A stretch of 64,000 bases of DNA from Rosa chinensis (Eukaryota; Streptophyta; Magnoliopsida; Rosales; Rosaceae), in assembly GCF_002994745.2 (NCBI RefSeq), contig NC_037092.1, positions 72,329,823 through 72,393,822 on the forward strand, written 5' to 3'. The notes beneath the pieces were generated by a model, which made no database searches, was not told the origin of the DNA, and saw only the letters and a program-made list of their open reading frames with translations. Positions within the stretch are counted from its first letter, which is position 1. Each line of letters begins with the position of its first letter. Positions 20,445 through 30,088 of the stretch are shown here, in pieces. Position numbers and translations under genes: made by a program.

Positions 20445-22810
20445 GCCCGAAGCAGAACTCATTCAAGAAGTTGTTGATGAGACATGGAGGAAATTGTATT
20501 CTTCTTTTTCAAAAAAGAAACCAGCCATTAAAAGTCTGCCATCAACACCTTCTTGGTCCTCTTCTTGTCGACAGAAGCATGATGTCTTTCTAAGTTTTAG
20601 AGGGGAGGATACCCGCTTGAAGTTTACGGACCATCTATATGCTGCATTAATTCAGTGCGGAATTTCCACCTTTAGAGATGACATAGATCTTGAGAAAGGA
20701 ATTTCCATTCACAAACAACTCGACAAAGCAATTGAGGATCAAAGGTTTGGGTTGTCATCGTTTCACCAGACTATGCTTCTTCAAAATGGTGCTTGAATGA
20801 GCTTTTGAAGATTCTTGAATGCAGAAAAGCATCTAAAGTGGGAAAGAAGAATGAAACTTTGATGAAGCCATTTGAAGAATATGAACAACAAGCTCATACT
20901 CTGGTGAATGGAGACAAAACACATAAGGGGAAGGCTAGTTTGCAGAACAAGGAAAACATCACTAATCATAAAAAAAAGGTTAGTCATCTTCAGTTTCTTG
21001 TTTGTTAATTAATTATATATTACACTTACTTTGTTAATTGTTTTAGCATCTTTGTTTTCAGGGAAATGGGTGAGTTCAGACTTAGCGTTAACTATGGTGG
21101 AAAGTGGGTTGGTTCTGTTTACATAGGTGGTGAGACAGAAGAAATAGTGGCTTCAGAAGACATTACTTACAGGGATGGTCTACAGTACATTAACGTACTG
21201 ATACATTAAGTAAACTAGGTTCAATACATAGGTAGACTAGCTCAATACATGGGTAGACATACATGGAGTTAGTCTACCCTTGTACCGAGCTAGTCTACCT
21301 ATATATTGAACCTAGTCTACTTGATGTATCGGTACATTAATGTATTGAAGTATTTTCCTTACTTATAATGAGCTTCTAGATCAACTGTATCATATTGTTG
21401 GAGTGCATACAAATAAAAATGAGATCAAGATCAGTACGATCAATGAATCAAAATCACCGGCTTATCCTATGGAGATAATCAATGATGATGACCTCAAAAA
21501 TTTTATTGATCAGAGCATTTCTTCCGATATGCACTTGAAGCATCCATTGCCGAATTCTTCTGGAAGGTACACTCTCAACTTTTAAATTTGTGATACTTTT
21601 GGTAACACAACTTTAGACTTATTGATCATTTGTGCTCGTCTTCTTTAGCTACTAAAATGCTTGAATATCTTCTACTAATTTGGTTCACCTAACATTACTC
21701 TTATTTTGGTTATTTACTACCACATTACTATTGTTGTATTGTTTGGGATACCAGAGATATAATAAACCGAAAAGTGGGTTTCGTGTAGGGTTTATATACG
21801 TTCGGGCTATATGAAATAGACATAAGTTATTTCGCTAGTTTCTCATTGTCTCATCATTCATGGTGTACTTTATCTGCTAATTTGCAGCAGAACTATTGAA
21901 GTTAGAGTTTTGGTTAACCATGATGGAGAATGGGTGAATTCTACATATGTTGGTGGCAAAACGAAATGAATAATAATCTCAGAGGACATTACGTATCAAG
22001 AACTTGTTGATAGAGTGTATGGTATTGTGGGAGTTGATCCAAATGAATATAAGTTGATTATGAAGACTGCATATATATCAAATCCACCTACTCAACCTGT
22101 GGAGATAATCGATGATGAAGGCCTTGCATTTTTCATCCATGATGAGAATCTTTCACTGGGTATGAGCTCCGTATTTACTTTGTGCATTACCCTTGAACGA
22201 CGGGCATTTCCTAATGGAAAGTATGTACTCTCTTTACTTTGGTCGCATTTATATGAAATCTATGCATTAGTCTATTGGATTTGGGACCTATAATCAATCT
22301 TATTCTTTTTAATTTTTTGAAACGTCGATCTTATTTTTTTTTCTTAGGATGGAGTCCTCACATAGTGGTACAACACATCTTCGAAGATTTGGGACCTATC
22401 CGAGTTGCGTTCATTGTGTGACACCTGATCAGGTGCCTCATCTTCATACTCAAGTTGGACCATCATCACCAAATGTCCCTTGTATGCAGCAGCAGCAGCA
22501 ACAACAACATTCTTACCAACAGACGACGTTGCAGCCTTGCTACGAGCACTATCAACCATCCTTTCAGCAGCCACAACCTCTGTGCCAACAACTTCATCCT
22601 TCCTACTTGCGGCAGCAGCCTCAATACCAACAACCGAAGCCTTCCTACATGCAGCTGCTGTCACCAATTCATCATGTGCCTTACTCGCTCAAGATGTTCT
22701 GGAATGATGCAACCCGCATATTTCAAGATTTCAACTTTTGGCAATTTAGTTTCGTCATCATTTTATTAGGAAATATTTTCTATTTCTTAAGGCTTTGTAG
22801 AAATAATTAG
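20445..22810 (+). pseudogene. Broken TIR-domain gene with two Mutator-N-terminus-like domains and a Gln-rich tail
   Basis: Proposed exons are 20445-20978, 21062-21566 (split by a MITE), 21888-22220 and 22348-22810. Exon 1 begins with EAELIQEVVDETW, which resembles the start of the NB-ARC exon of TNL genes, but then enters a TIR domain (KHDVFLSFRGEDTRLKF). A one-base loss near 20754 shifts the frame before WCLNELLKILE. Exons 2 and 3 each encode one copy of a domain of about 95 residues: NYGGKWVGSVYIGG / NHDGEWVNSTYVGG, SEDITY, then HIVGV / GIVGVDPNEYK. This recalls the N-terminal domain of plant Mutator transposases. Exon 4 has a poly-Gln stretch and ends in a membrane-like IILLGNIFYFL. Junctions between exons 2, 3 and 4 are all phase 2. 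TGA at 21967-21969 is in frame in exon 3. The exon 1 to 2 junction is off phase at an A-run. Confidence 0.6.
21171..21358. mobile_element. 188-bp MITE inserted in an exon
   Basis: It is flanked by TTACTTAC (21163-21170) and TTACTTAT (21359-21366), an 8-bp duplication with one mismatch. The arms are long inverted repeats: ACATTAACGTACTGATACAT against the complement of ATGTATCGGTACATTAATGT, and AGGTAGACTAGCTC in both arms. Without it, the exon reads from SEDITY straight into ELLDQLYHIVGV, aligning with the sister copy in exon 3. Confidence 0.85.
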
Positions 22811-23062
22811 CAAAGTTTGGTGAAAAAATTATTGGATGATAATTATACTATGAGTTTTTCTATTCATATCTCAAAATCTTCTTATATGAGAATTGCTTGC
22901 GCTATTACACGGAGTTGAGTTAGCTCAAAACCATCAATTTGTGCCTGTACAAGTTGAGATGGACTGCCAAAATTTGGTTAAGGCTGTTTCAAATCCTATT
23001 TTGGATTGTTCTGAACTGGGGTTTCTAATCTCTTATCTTAGGGAGCTATTGAGTGTTGTTGC

Positions 23063-23557
23063 TGTTAATGCTTGGATCCGTGGGGATCTAATTAACGATA
23101 AGTAAAGAGAGAGAGAGCGACACAAGCGAAGTATAGTGGTTCACCTCCCGCCTTAGCGGGAGACTACGTCCACTTGAATGTGTACTAGTGTGTCGAGCCT
23201 TGCGGCCCAAGGGGATTACAAAAGATGTAATGGGATGAATTGAATGGTGTTTAAGTGGGAGGAAGCATTCCTTTTATAGGTGAAGGAAGCCATCTCCTTT
23301 ACATGGTTTTCGATGTGGGACAAGCAAACAACTATTCTAGTATAGAAATGCATATTGTGGAGGCAACTTGGCAAGGCCGGAAAGGTGGCTTCCCGGCGAC
23401 GGATTTGCGACTTCCGGATATCGTAGCGTAGCTTGAACATAGGGCTACAAGATGTAAGTAGCGGTTGGGCCTCACCATGGCTTGTGGGTGTCCCAAAGAG
23501 GGTGTTACTTATGCTTGGTGAGATAGCAAACTAGCCTTGCTAGTAGAAGTATCTACA
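23063..23557 (-). repeat. 3' LTR of non-autonomous element
   Basis: Differs from the other LTR at three sites (near 23262, 23395 and 23548). A polypurine tract complementary to AGTCCCCGAAGTCCCCAAG follows at 23558-23576. Confidence 0.95.
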
Positions 23558-25573
23558 AGTCCCCGAAGTCCCCAAGTAAGAGGAGCTTCTTGGTTGGGGA
23601 GTTCAAATCATGAAGTCATCAAGCATAAGTAATATCCGAGAGGCGCACGGCCCCTACAAGTCCCCGAACTCCGTAAGCAAGAAGGGACTCGTTTAATCCT
23701 GCACAATGAGACAAAAAAAAAACGCGCATATGTAGAATGCTTGTTGTATTGGTTACCGTTCGTATTTAATAGAATGCGAAAAGAATTCGATTTGTAGTGA
23801 GCAACAAATGGTAGAAGAATTCAATATTCCATTAATGTGTATGAACATGTAAAATGTTGGTAGTTGTATATGTGGATCTTATGGCCATATAACACGCACA
23901 ATAGATAGTGGCAAGTGTAATGGGTGTCCAAAGTAATTTTGTGGGAGTAGTCCTGGTGACATAGAATGAAGCGTTTGTGAACTTGGGGCTTAAGTAAAAC
24001 ATGTTGGACATGATCGATTAAGTTGGGTGTAGTTGAGTGTGTAGGCGCTGTGCGAGCATGCGAGGCGTGGCCCAAGCGCAAGTCGTGGCCATACTCGATA
24101 CCCAAGCGAGTCGTAACCCGAGCAAGTCGTTTATCCGAGCATGTTTTAGTAAGTCGTAAGTGTCACAAGCTTCTAGATGAGTGTCACATATTTATAAGCA
24201 TGCCTAAGTGTATAGCATGTACTTGTAGTAAAGTTGCTAATAACATGTTGTAGGCATGCCTAAGTATCATGGAGACATGTATAGTCATGGCAAAGGCTCT
24301 AATTGCAAGAGCGCAAAAGATAAGATAAAGTGACTTATCTTATGCAGATTTGGAGGCTAGCGGAGTTGGCCGAGCATGACGGTTCATTGCTCCGGTGACA
24401 TTCCTTAGTAGAAGGCTAATGATCTCGTTGATTGAAACGGTGCTTGTGCCTCGTTAACATAAGATAAGGGAAATGATTAGCACCTTTGTCATGTAGGTGA
24501 CACAAATAGCGGATTTGTTTAAGAACCAGCAAGCATATCCTAAAGTAGGGATATATGCATAATTTAAAGTGTAATGGTAAATTGAAATATGGTGACCATG
24601 TTACCGTAGCCTGAGCTTAGTATGCACCACGTGGTGGTAGACATATCCTATTTCAAAAGGTGCCTAATGTACGCTGCACATGTGAGGTAGTCTTTGGCAT
24701 GCTCAATTTAAATTTATATTGACATAAGAAAGACATGGTTACTTGTCGTGCATGTTTTACTAGACATATGATCACCAATTGTCAAGGATAAGTATAAAAC
24801 TCATCGCAAGGTCATGTTAATATGCGGTGCATCATAATTGGTGGTGAGTCGTAGTGTTCGAGGTCAGCTTGGAATGACCTTAAGCAAATGTATATGCATA
24901 TTCTTAACACAAGGGGTATCATTGAATTACCAATGATGAGTTAAGTTTGCACAAAATGAGGAGCATTTAATACTGCCAGCTGATCATGCATGTGAGATAC
25001 TGAAATTTTATCAAGGCATATATGTATATGAAGTAGAGATGCTTATAAACACCGCAAGGCAGCAAGTAATTATATTGATAGTATGGCCCAATTGCTGAGA
25101 CATGTGGCTAGCTATCAGACATGCATTAGACATATGTGTAAGGTAGCCATATATGAAGCGGTGATGAGCTGCGCACTTGCATGGGTATACAGGTGTAACA
25201 AGTTAATTGATGATGAGATTGCCAATTATACATGAATCATATGGTTCTGGTGGTAGTAACTTAGCAGCTCAGTAAGCATATATATAGAGATGCGAGGTGC
25301 ATGAGAAGGAATGAGAGGACGAATGAAAGACTTAGCTTTTCAAGTTGCTCTCTGGCCACCGTACAAGCCTACAGTTCGATGGCATAATTGAGGGCAGAGT
25401 TGTGATGGGTGAGACCGGCGGGTGTGTAAACCAGATGTCCGGGTGTGCAGGTAAGATAGAAACGCTGCCCAGAAATGGTGCTCTGCCCAGTATGGCTGGC
25501 TAATAACCATCAGCGGAAGAAGTTCGCTGGCGGTAGTCTTGGTGGGCGGAGGTTTTGCCGCTGGTGCTCAAGA

Positions 25574-25745
25574 GTCCGGCGGAGACTCAAGAGTCCGGCG
25601 GAGACCGAAGAGTCCGGCGGTGGCTGAAGAGTTCGGCGGAGACTCGAGAGTCCGGCGGAGAAGCAAGAGTTCGGCGGAGACGCAAGAGTCCGGCGGAGAC
25701 TCGATAGTCTGGCGGAGACTCGATAGTCCGGCGGAGACTCATACC
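25574..25745. repeat. 19-bp tandem repeat, about nine copies
   Basis: Units of GTCCGGCGGAGACTCAAGA recur at 25574, 25593, 25612 and on to about 25740 with small changes. Because 19 is not a multiple of three, any coding frame over it is unstable. CGGCGGAG-type motifs continue more loosely to about 26220. Confidence 0.85.
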
Positions 25746-26265
25746 GGCTAGCGGAGGCCTTGGACGGCGGAGGGGTGAAGAGTTGGTGGTCGGCGGAGGT
25801 TCAAATCTCAGCGGAGGATCTGATCAATGCTAGTGTGGCGGAGGTTGGCCAGCGGAGCGGAGGTTTGGGAAACTGCAGCAGAGAAGTTGGGCAGAGAGCG
25901 CAGCAGTGAGCTAGCGGAGTCGTGCCGGAAGAGTTCGGCGGAGGCTGCCAGCGAGCTATGCAGCGGAGCGGAGCCTTCTTGCTGATATGGCTAGTGGAGC
26001 TGCAGTTGCGGTTTGGCGGAGCGGAGGTTCCGAGCTGGCGTTCAGCGGAGCGGAGTCTGAGCTTGAGTCCGGCGGAGATGCAAGTTGGGCGGAGCGGAGG
26101 AGTTGCAGCTGGCGGAGCTGCAAGTTGGGCGGCATTTGGAACTCAGCGGAGGGGAGAAGAAGAGTTTGGCGGAGGTGGTTGGGTGCCCAGAGCAAATCTC
26201 TGGGTGTCCAGAGAAGTTTGGCGGCAATTTTTCAATTTTTTTTTTTTTTTTTTTTTTTTTTAGGT

Positions 26266-26440
26266 TCAGCGTTGACTAACCTTGGTCAGTGTTGACCGGC
26301 CCCTGATGGGAGTTGACCGCCTCCGCCGGGCGTTGACCAACCATCTCCAGCGTTGACCAAGCATTGACCGGCCCCTATGGGCGTTGACCGACCCCGCCGG
26401 GCGTTGACCGGCCCCAATTTGATGTTGAACGAGCGTTGAC
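26266..26440. repeat. Irregular GTTGACC-rich repeat
   Basis: GCGTTGACCGGCCCC-like and GCGTTGACCAA-like units of 20-35 bp repeat about nine times just inside the 5' end of the non-autonomous element. TTGACC is the core of the plant W-box (WRKY-factor site, TTGACC/T), so these could be regulatory, but this is only a motif match. Confidence 0.7.
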
Positions 26441-26492
26441 TCGACACTTTCGGGTCAAAGTTCGTGGTAGGCGACGAAGCCTTTGTGTTGGC

Positions 26493-26510
26493 TTCCCACA
26501 GACGGCGCCA
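26493..26510 (-). other. Primer-binding site of non-autonomous element
   Basis: Minus strand TGGCGCCGTCTGTGGGAA, one base from the 5' LTR, identical to the Tat site at 12586-12603. Confidence 0.85.
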
Positions 26511-26511
26511 A

Positions 26512-27006
26512 TGTTAATGCTTGGATCCGTGGGGATCTAATTAACGATAAGTAAAGAGAGAGAGAGCGACACAAGCGAAGTATAGTGGTTCACCTCCCGC
26601 CTTAGCGGGAGACTACGTCCACTTGAATGTGTACTAGTGTGTCGAGCCTTGCGGCCCAAGGGGATTACAAAAGATGTAATGGGATGAATTGAATGGTGTT
26701 TAAGTGGGAGGAGGCATTCCTTTTATAGGTGAAGGAAGCCATCTCCTTTACATGGTTTTCGATGTGGGACAAGCAAACAACTATTCTAGTATAGAAATGC
26801 ATATTGTGGAGGCAACTTGGCAAGGCCGGAAAGGTGGCTTCCCGGTGACGGATTTGCGACTTCCGGATATCGTAGCGTAGCTTGAACATAGGGCTACAAG
26901 ATGTAAGTAGCGGTTGGGCCTCACCATGGCTTGTGGGTGTCCCAAAGAGGGTGTTACTTATGCTTGGTGAGATAGCAAACTAGCCTTGCTAGTAGAGGTA
27001 TCTACA
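26512..27006 (-). repeat. 5' LTR of non-autonomous element
   Basis: 495 bp. A TATAAAAGG box on the minus strand at about 26719-26727 marks the promoter. The outer end is followed by the GTTGC duplication at 27007-27011. Confidence 0.95.
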
Positions 27007-27171
27007 GTTGCATCTGTCTATGTTTCACATGTTCGTCGTCGTGCGAATAGAGTTGCCCATGTCTTAGCACAGGAAGCCAAACATGGCTCTTTCTTTTTGA
27101 ATTTCTTCTCTGCACCTCCCTCGTCTGCGAGGGAGATTATAGCCTCTGAGTATAATGACATTTTTTTTTAA

Positions 27172-27571
27172 AGGGGTTTGGAACCAAGCCTAACTGAAGT
27201 TTATTCATTCCCCTTATAAAAACAAATTTTAAAAATAAAATCCATCGAAAGATTTTGATAAATTATATTTCCTCCACCATGTTGGTCATGGAAGGAATAA
27301 TTTTATAATATATCTAGTAAAAAAGTGAGTACATTACTAGGCACATAAGGATTTTGTGCAATCCAAAAATTCATAATTGAAAATTGATAAGTTTGACATT
27401 ATCCATCTATTTATACTATATTAGTAGGGGTACTATGTAAAAAAAATTAACCCCATCCACTGTTAATTCAACATCAAACAAAGTGATCAATCCTTTATAC
27501 ACTTATACTTCTTTAAGAGGAGCTATACCAAGAGGAGATAAAATTCTATAAATTTTTACATTAGTTTATAC
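27172..27571. other. Non-coding spacer
   Basis: AT-rich, no gene. The first 60 bp may be the 3' UTR of the RNase H-like fragment. Confidence 0.6.
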
Positions 27572-28340
27572 CACTACTACAAATATGACTTTTAATGACA
27601 ATAATTAGATGACATTTGGGTAAAAACATCATTAAATACTCTTTACATGACGTTTTTATTAGAAAATGTCATGGATTAAAATTTCATCTTAAGTTTATGA
27701 CGTTTTGCAAACGTCATTGAAAGTCTTACTATTTGATGACGTTTTCTAAGTGCCATCATTCTTATGACATTTTTCAAACGTCATGAAAAGTTTTTCCATG
27801 ACGTTTGATAAATGCAATAAACGACAATGGGCCATGGCGTTTGGAAATTGTCAAAAAAAAAGTTTTCATGACGCTTGATAAGTGCCATGATTGAAATGGG
27901 TCATGGCGTTTGGAAAATGTCATGAAAATTTTTTCTATGACGTTTGTTAAGTGTCTTTGATTCTAAAACGGGCCATGGCGTTTCATAAACGTCATAAAAA
28001 ATTTGGCCCAAAATTTAAAGACCCTGCACCAAATTTTCATTAGGCACCTTAGCCCATCCAGATCTTTTCATCTGGCGCCATATAGCCCAATTTTTTTTTT
28101 TTTTTTTTGAAGTCTCTCTAATCTTAAGAAGACATCTTAGCCAGACAAACAAAAAAACAAGAAAGAAAATTCATCTACGACTCGAAAAGAACTCTCCCCT
28201 CTCGATTTCTACCACAGAGATTACCGTAGTCATCATCTAATTAAATCTCCTTCTCACTGTGTGAAGGCTCTCTCCATCGTCTCTCTCGATCTGGTCTCTC
28301 CGCGGCCTTCATCGTCTCTTTCACTGTATTGAGGTAAGAA
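27572..28340 (+). mobile_element. One end of a CACTA-like DNA transposon
   Basis: CACTACTACAAA at 27572 resembles the CACTA terminal motif and is followed to about 28000 by many direct and inverted copies of ATGACGTTT and CATGGCGTTT, the subterminal-repeat pattern of this superfamily. From about 28140 the sequence is CT-rich and ends with GAGGTAAGAACC at 28331, which looks like a 5' leader exon and splice donor. No matching GTAGTG end was found downstream, so the extent is unknown. Confidence 0.6.
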
Positions 28341-28459
28341 CCCTAATTTTTAGATTGGGAATTGGATTACTTTATGTGGTTTATTAGTGAGAATATTGGT
28401 TGATATTTGTTTGAAGTAGATTATGATTAAGAGATAGGAGCATGCCACTAATTAAACAA

Positions 28460-28564
28460 GTATGGACCAGGAGTGTCAAGCATTTTCTGGATTGCCTCTT
28501 TAAGATGTTCCTTCTTTGTCACACGGGCAGCTGGTATCCCACAAACTTCTGCAAACTTGAGCAT
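28460..28564 (-). pseudogene. Acetolactate synthase C-terminal fragment
   Basis: Reading down from ATG at 28564, the minus strand encodes [20 protein letters not shown] and then [13 protein letters not shown]. This matches the conserved segment near the C-terminus of the plant ALS catalytic subunit, the first enzyme of branched-chain amino-acid synthesis. A stop follows within three codons and nothing upstream matches, so it is a 35-residue relic. Its place after a CACTA-like end suggests capture by that transposon; an independent pseudogene is possible. Confidence 0.7.
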
Positions 28565-29161
28565 ATTAGTACGAAATAAAAAGCAAAACAAAACCCGGAA
28601 ATGTTTATACTTGATATCTGGATTACCGCCCTCTCACCATAGTACGGAAAGAGTAAAAATAAACCCAGAACTTATACTTGGTATCTGGACTACTGAAATA
28701 GCTTACTCAAGTTCAATTGCAGAAGTCAACATAGTAGAAGAAAATTAGTTTTGTGCTTGTCTATCCTCTAGACATGTTATTCTTTCATATCTTTGTCTAA
28801 TGAGATACTTTATATATAGAGGGTTAAGAAGTTACTATACATGTCATCTTATAAACCAATCTGCTGAACGTTATACCTTTGTTTCCTAATTTATAAACAA
28901 GCTAGACATATTCTGCTATAAATTTCATTAATTTTGATTGGAAACTAATGTTGTTCATAGTAGACTTGTAAAGTATGGTAATTAGACTCGTCGATTTCCC
29001 TTGATCTTATGTGAATACTTACTTATACTTGATCTTATGATTAGACTGAAGATTTGACCAAGCTTGTGTATATTTTTTTTTTTTGTATTGGTATACACAA
29101 GCTTGTTTGAGAACATACATGTGGTCTTTGAAATGTATCAACTACTACTGTTTTCAATGTA

Positions 29162-29885
29162 GGGTAAAATCCTCAAATGGTACCCGAACCATTACGAAAT
29201 GCACTTTTTGGTACCTACAAATTTTAAGGGAGTCTAGTAGTACCTGTAGTATCTCTCCGTTAACCCTTTCAGTACTACCGTCAGTTATTCCATTAAAGTA
29301 GGGATAAAATCGTAAAAACCATATTTTTTATATTTTTTTTTACAAATTTTTTATAAAACTAAATTAAACTTGGTTTAAAAAAAAAAAAAAAGAGCTAGAA
29401 TTGAATTTAATTAGTGAATATCTACATTTACCATTTACTTACTACTTCCATTGGTTAATCCTATTAATTGTTTGAGAAAAAATTATCTCATTAGTTGACC
29501 AAATGAATATATATTAATTTTTATAAAAAATAACTAAACACAAACAAAATACTTAAATTAATTACCCCAAGTAACTTGAGAATAGGGAAGAACGGATTGG
29601 GTATTATTTTTATTTTTTATGTGTCAAATTACTTTTTAATTATAGACCTTCAATATATTATAATACTATAATTCTAGATATGAATGAAAATACTATTTTA
29701 CCCTTGTTATTTTACTCACATAAGTCTCACATGGCCGCCACGTAGGCATTTTTAACGGAATAATGGACGGAGGTACCATAGGGCTAACGAATGAATAGTG
29801 CAGGTACCACTAGACTCTCTAAAAATTTATAGGTACTAAAAAGTGCATTTCGCGATAATTCGGGTACCATTTGAGGATTTTACCC
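29162..29885. mobile_element. Non-autonomous Mutator-like element, 724 bp
   Basis: Inverted ends begin GGGTAAAATCCTCAAATGG and continue with GTACCCGAA and GAAATGCACTTTTTGGTACC-type sequence for about 100 bp in each arm. The element is flanked by TTCAATGTA at 29153-29161 and 29887-29895, a 9-bp duplication typical of Mutator elements (one further T also matches). The interior is AT-rich and non-coding. Confidence 0.9.
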
Positions 29886-29955
29886 TTTCAATGTATTAGA
29901 GTTTTTGGAACAATTGTAGCTCTTTCCGACTTATCATTATATTTTTCATTGCTAG

Positions 29956-30088
29956 ATTTGTACATCTGGATGATAGGAAACAGGCACTTGTGAGTTGGTT
30001 GCTTCAGTATGCTCTTATACACCAAGTCTTGGCAATTCCATATGATCATATTGTCATTAACTGCACCTTGGAAGGCAAACCATATCTG
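29956..30088 (+). pseudogene. Single exon resembling 4'-phosphopantetheinyl transferase
   Basis: The 133-bp block is bounded by an AG acceptor (TTGCTAG) and a GT donor (CTG|GTATGC). It encodes FVHLDDRKQALVSWLLQYAL, a short link, and then PYDHIVINCTLEGKPYL. This resembles the plant Sfp-type phosphopantetheinyl transferase, which activates carrier proteins; the match is by memory of the RF...DRK.ALVS and EGKPYL motifs. No neighbouring exon was found on either side, so it is probably a captured or relic exon. Another possibility is a larger gene broken by the Mutator-like element 70 bp upstream. Confidence 0.5.

Larger units (their letters stand above)
23063..27006 (-). mobile_element. Young non-autonomous LTR retrotransposon (LARD-like), 3.9 kb
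   Basis: Two 495-bp LTRs (23063-23557 and 26512-27006) differ at only three positions by eye. The element has TG...CA ends, a GTTGC target duplication (23058-23062 and 27007-27011), a primer-binding site at 26493-26510 and a G-rich polypurine tract next to the 3' LTR. The 2.95-kb interior encodes no gag or pol. It holds two tandem-repeat blocks and otherwise featureless sequence. The primer site is identical to that of the Tat element at 1700-13120 and the LTRs share a TATA box and a GATGTGGGAC block, so enzymes from a Tat relative probably mobilised it. Confidence 0.95.
22890..27171 (+). pseudogene. RNase H-like gene fragment split by an LTR element
   Basis: The left part (22890-23062) encodes LLALLHGVELAQ, EMDCQNLVKAV and CSELGFLISYL. 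The right part (27012-27171) encodes SHVRRRANRVAHVLAQEA. Together they match the C-terminal two-thirds of the plant RNase H-like domain found in LINE tails and related host proteins. The interrupting element (23063-27006) sits exactly between them, and with one copy of the GTTGC duplication the frame runs on without a break. In-frame stops just upstream of 22890 and the lack of the N-terminal part mean the fragment was already incomplete. Confidence 0.8.

Noticed and set aside
21183..21350. Inverted repeat considered as a regulatory hairpin or ncRNA gene
   Set aside because: Target duplication and exon interruption show it is a MITE.
25539..25751. Arg/Ser-rich frame over the 19-bp repeat
   Set aside because: Repeat period is not a multiple of three and the peptide is only the repeat read in successive frames.
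26266..26440. GTTGACC repeats considered as origin or centromere-type repeat
   Set aside because: They are confined to the interior of one LTR element and irregular in length.
27600..28000. Repeated ATGACGTTT blocks considered as a CRISPR-like array
   Set aside because: Spacing is irregular, copies occur in both orientations, and the context is a CACTA-like transposon end in a plant genome.
28473..28748. 91-codon plus-strand frame
   Set aside because: Opposite strand of the acetolactate-synthase fragment.
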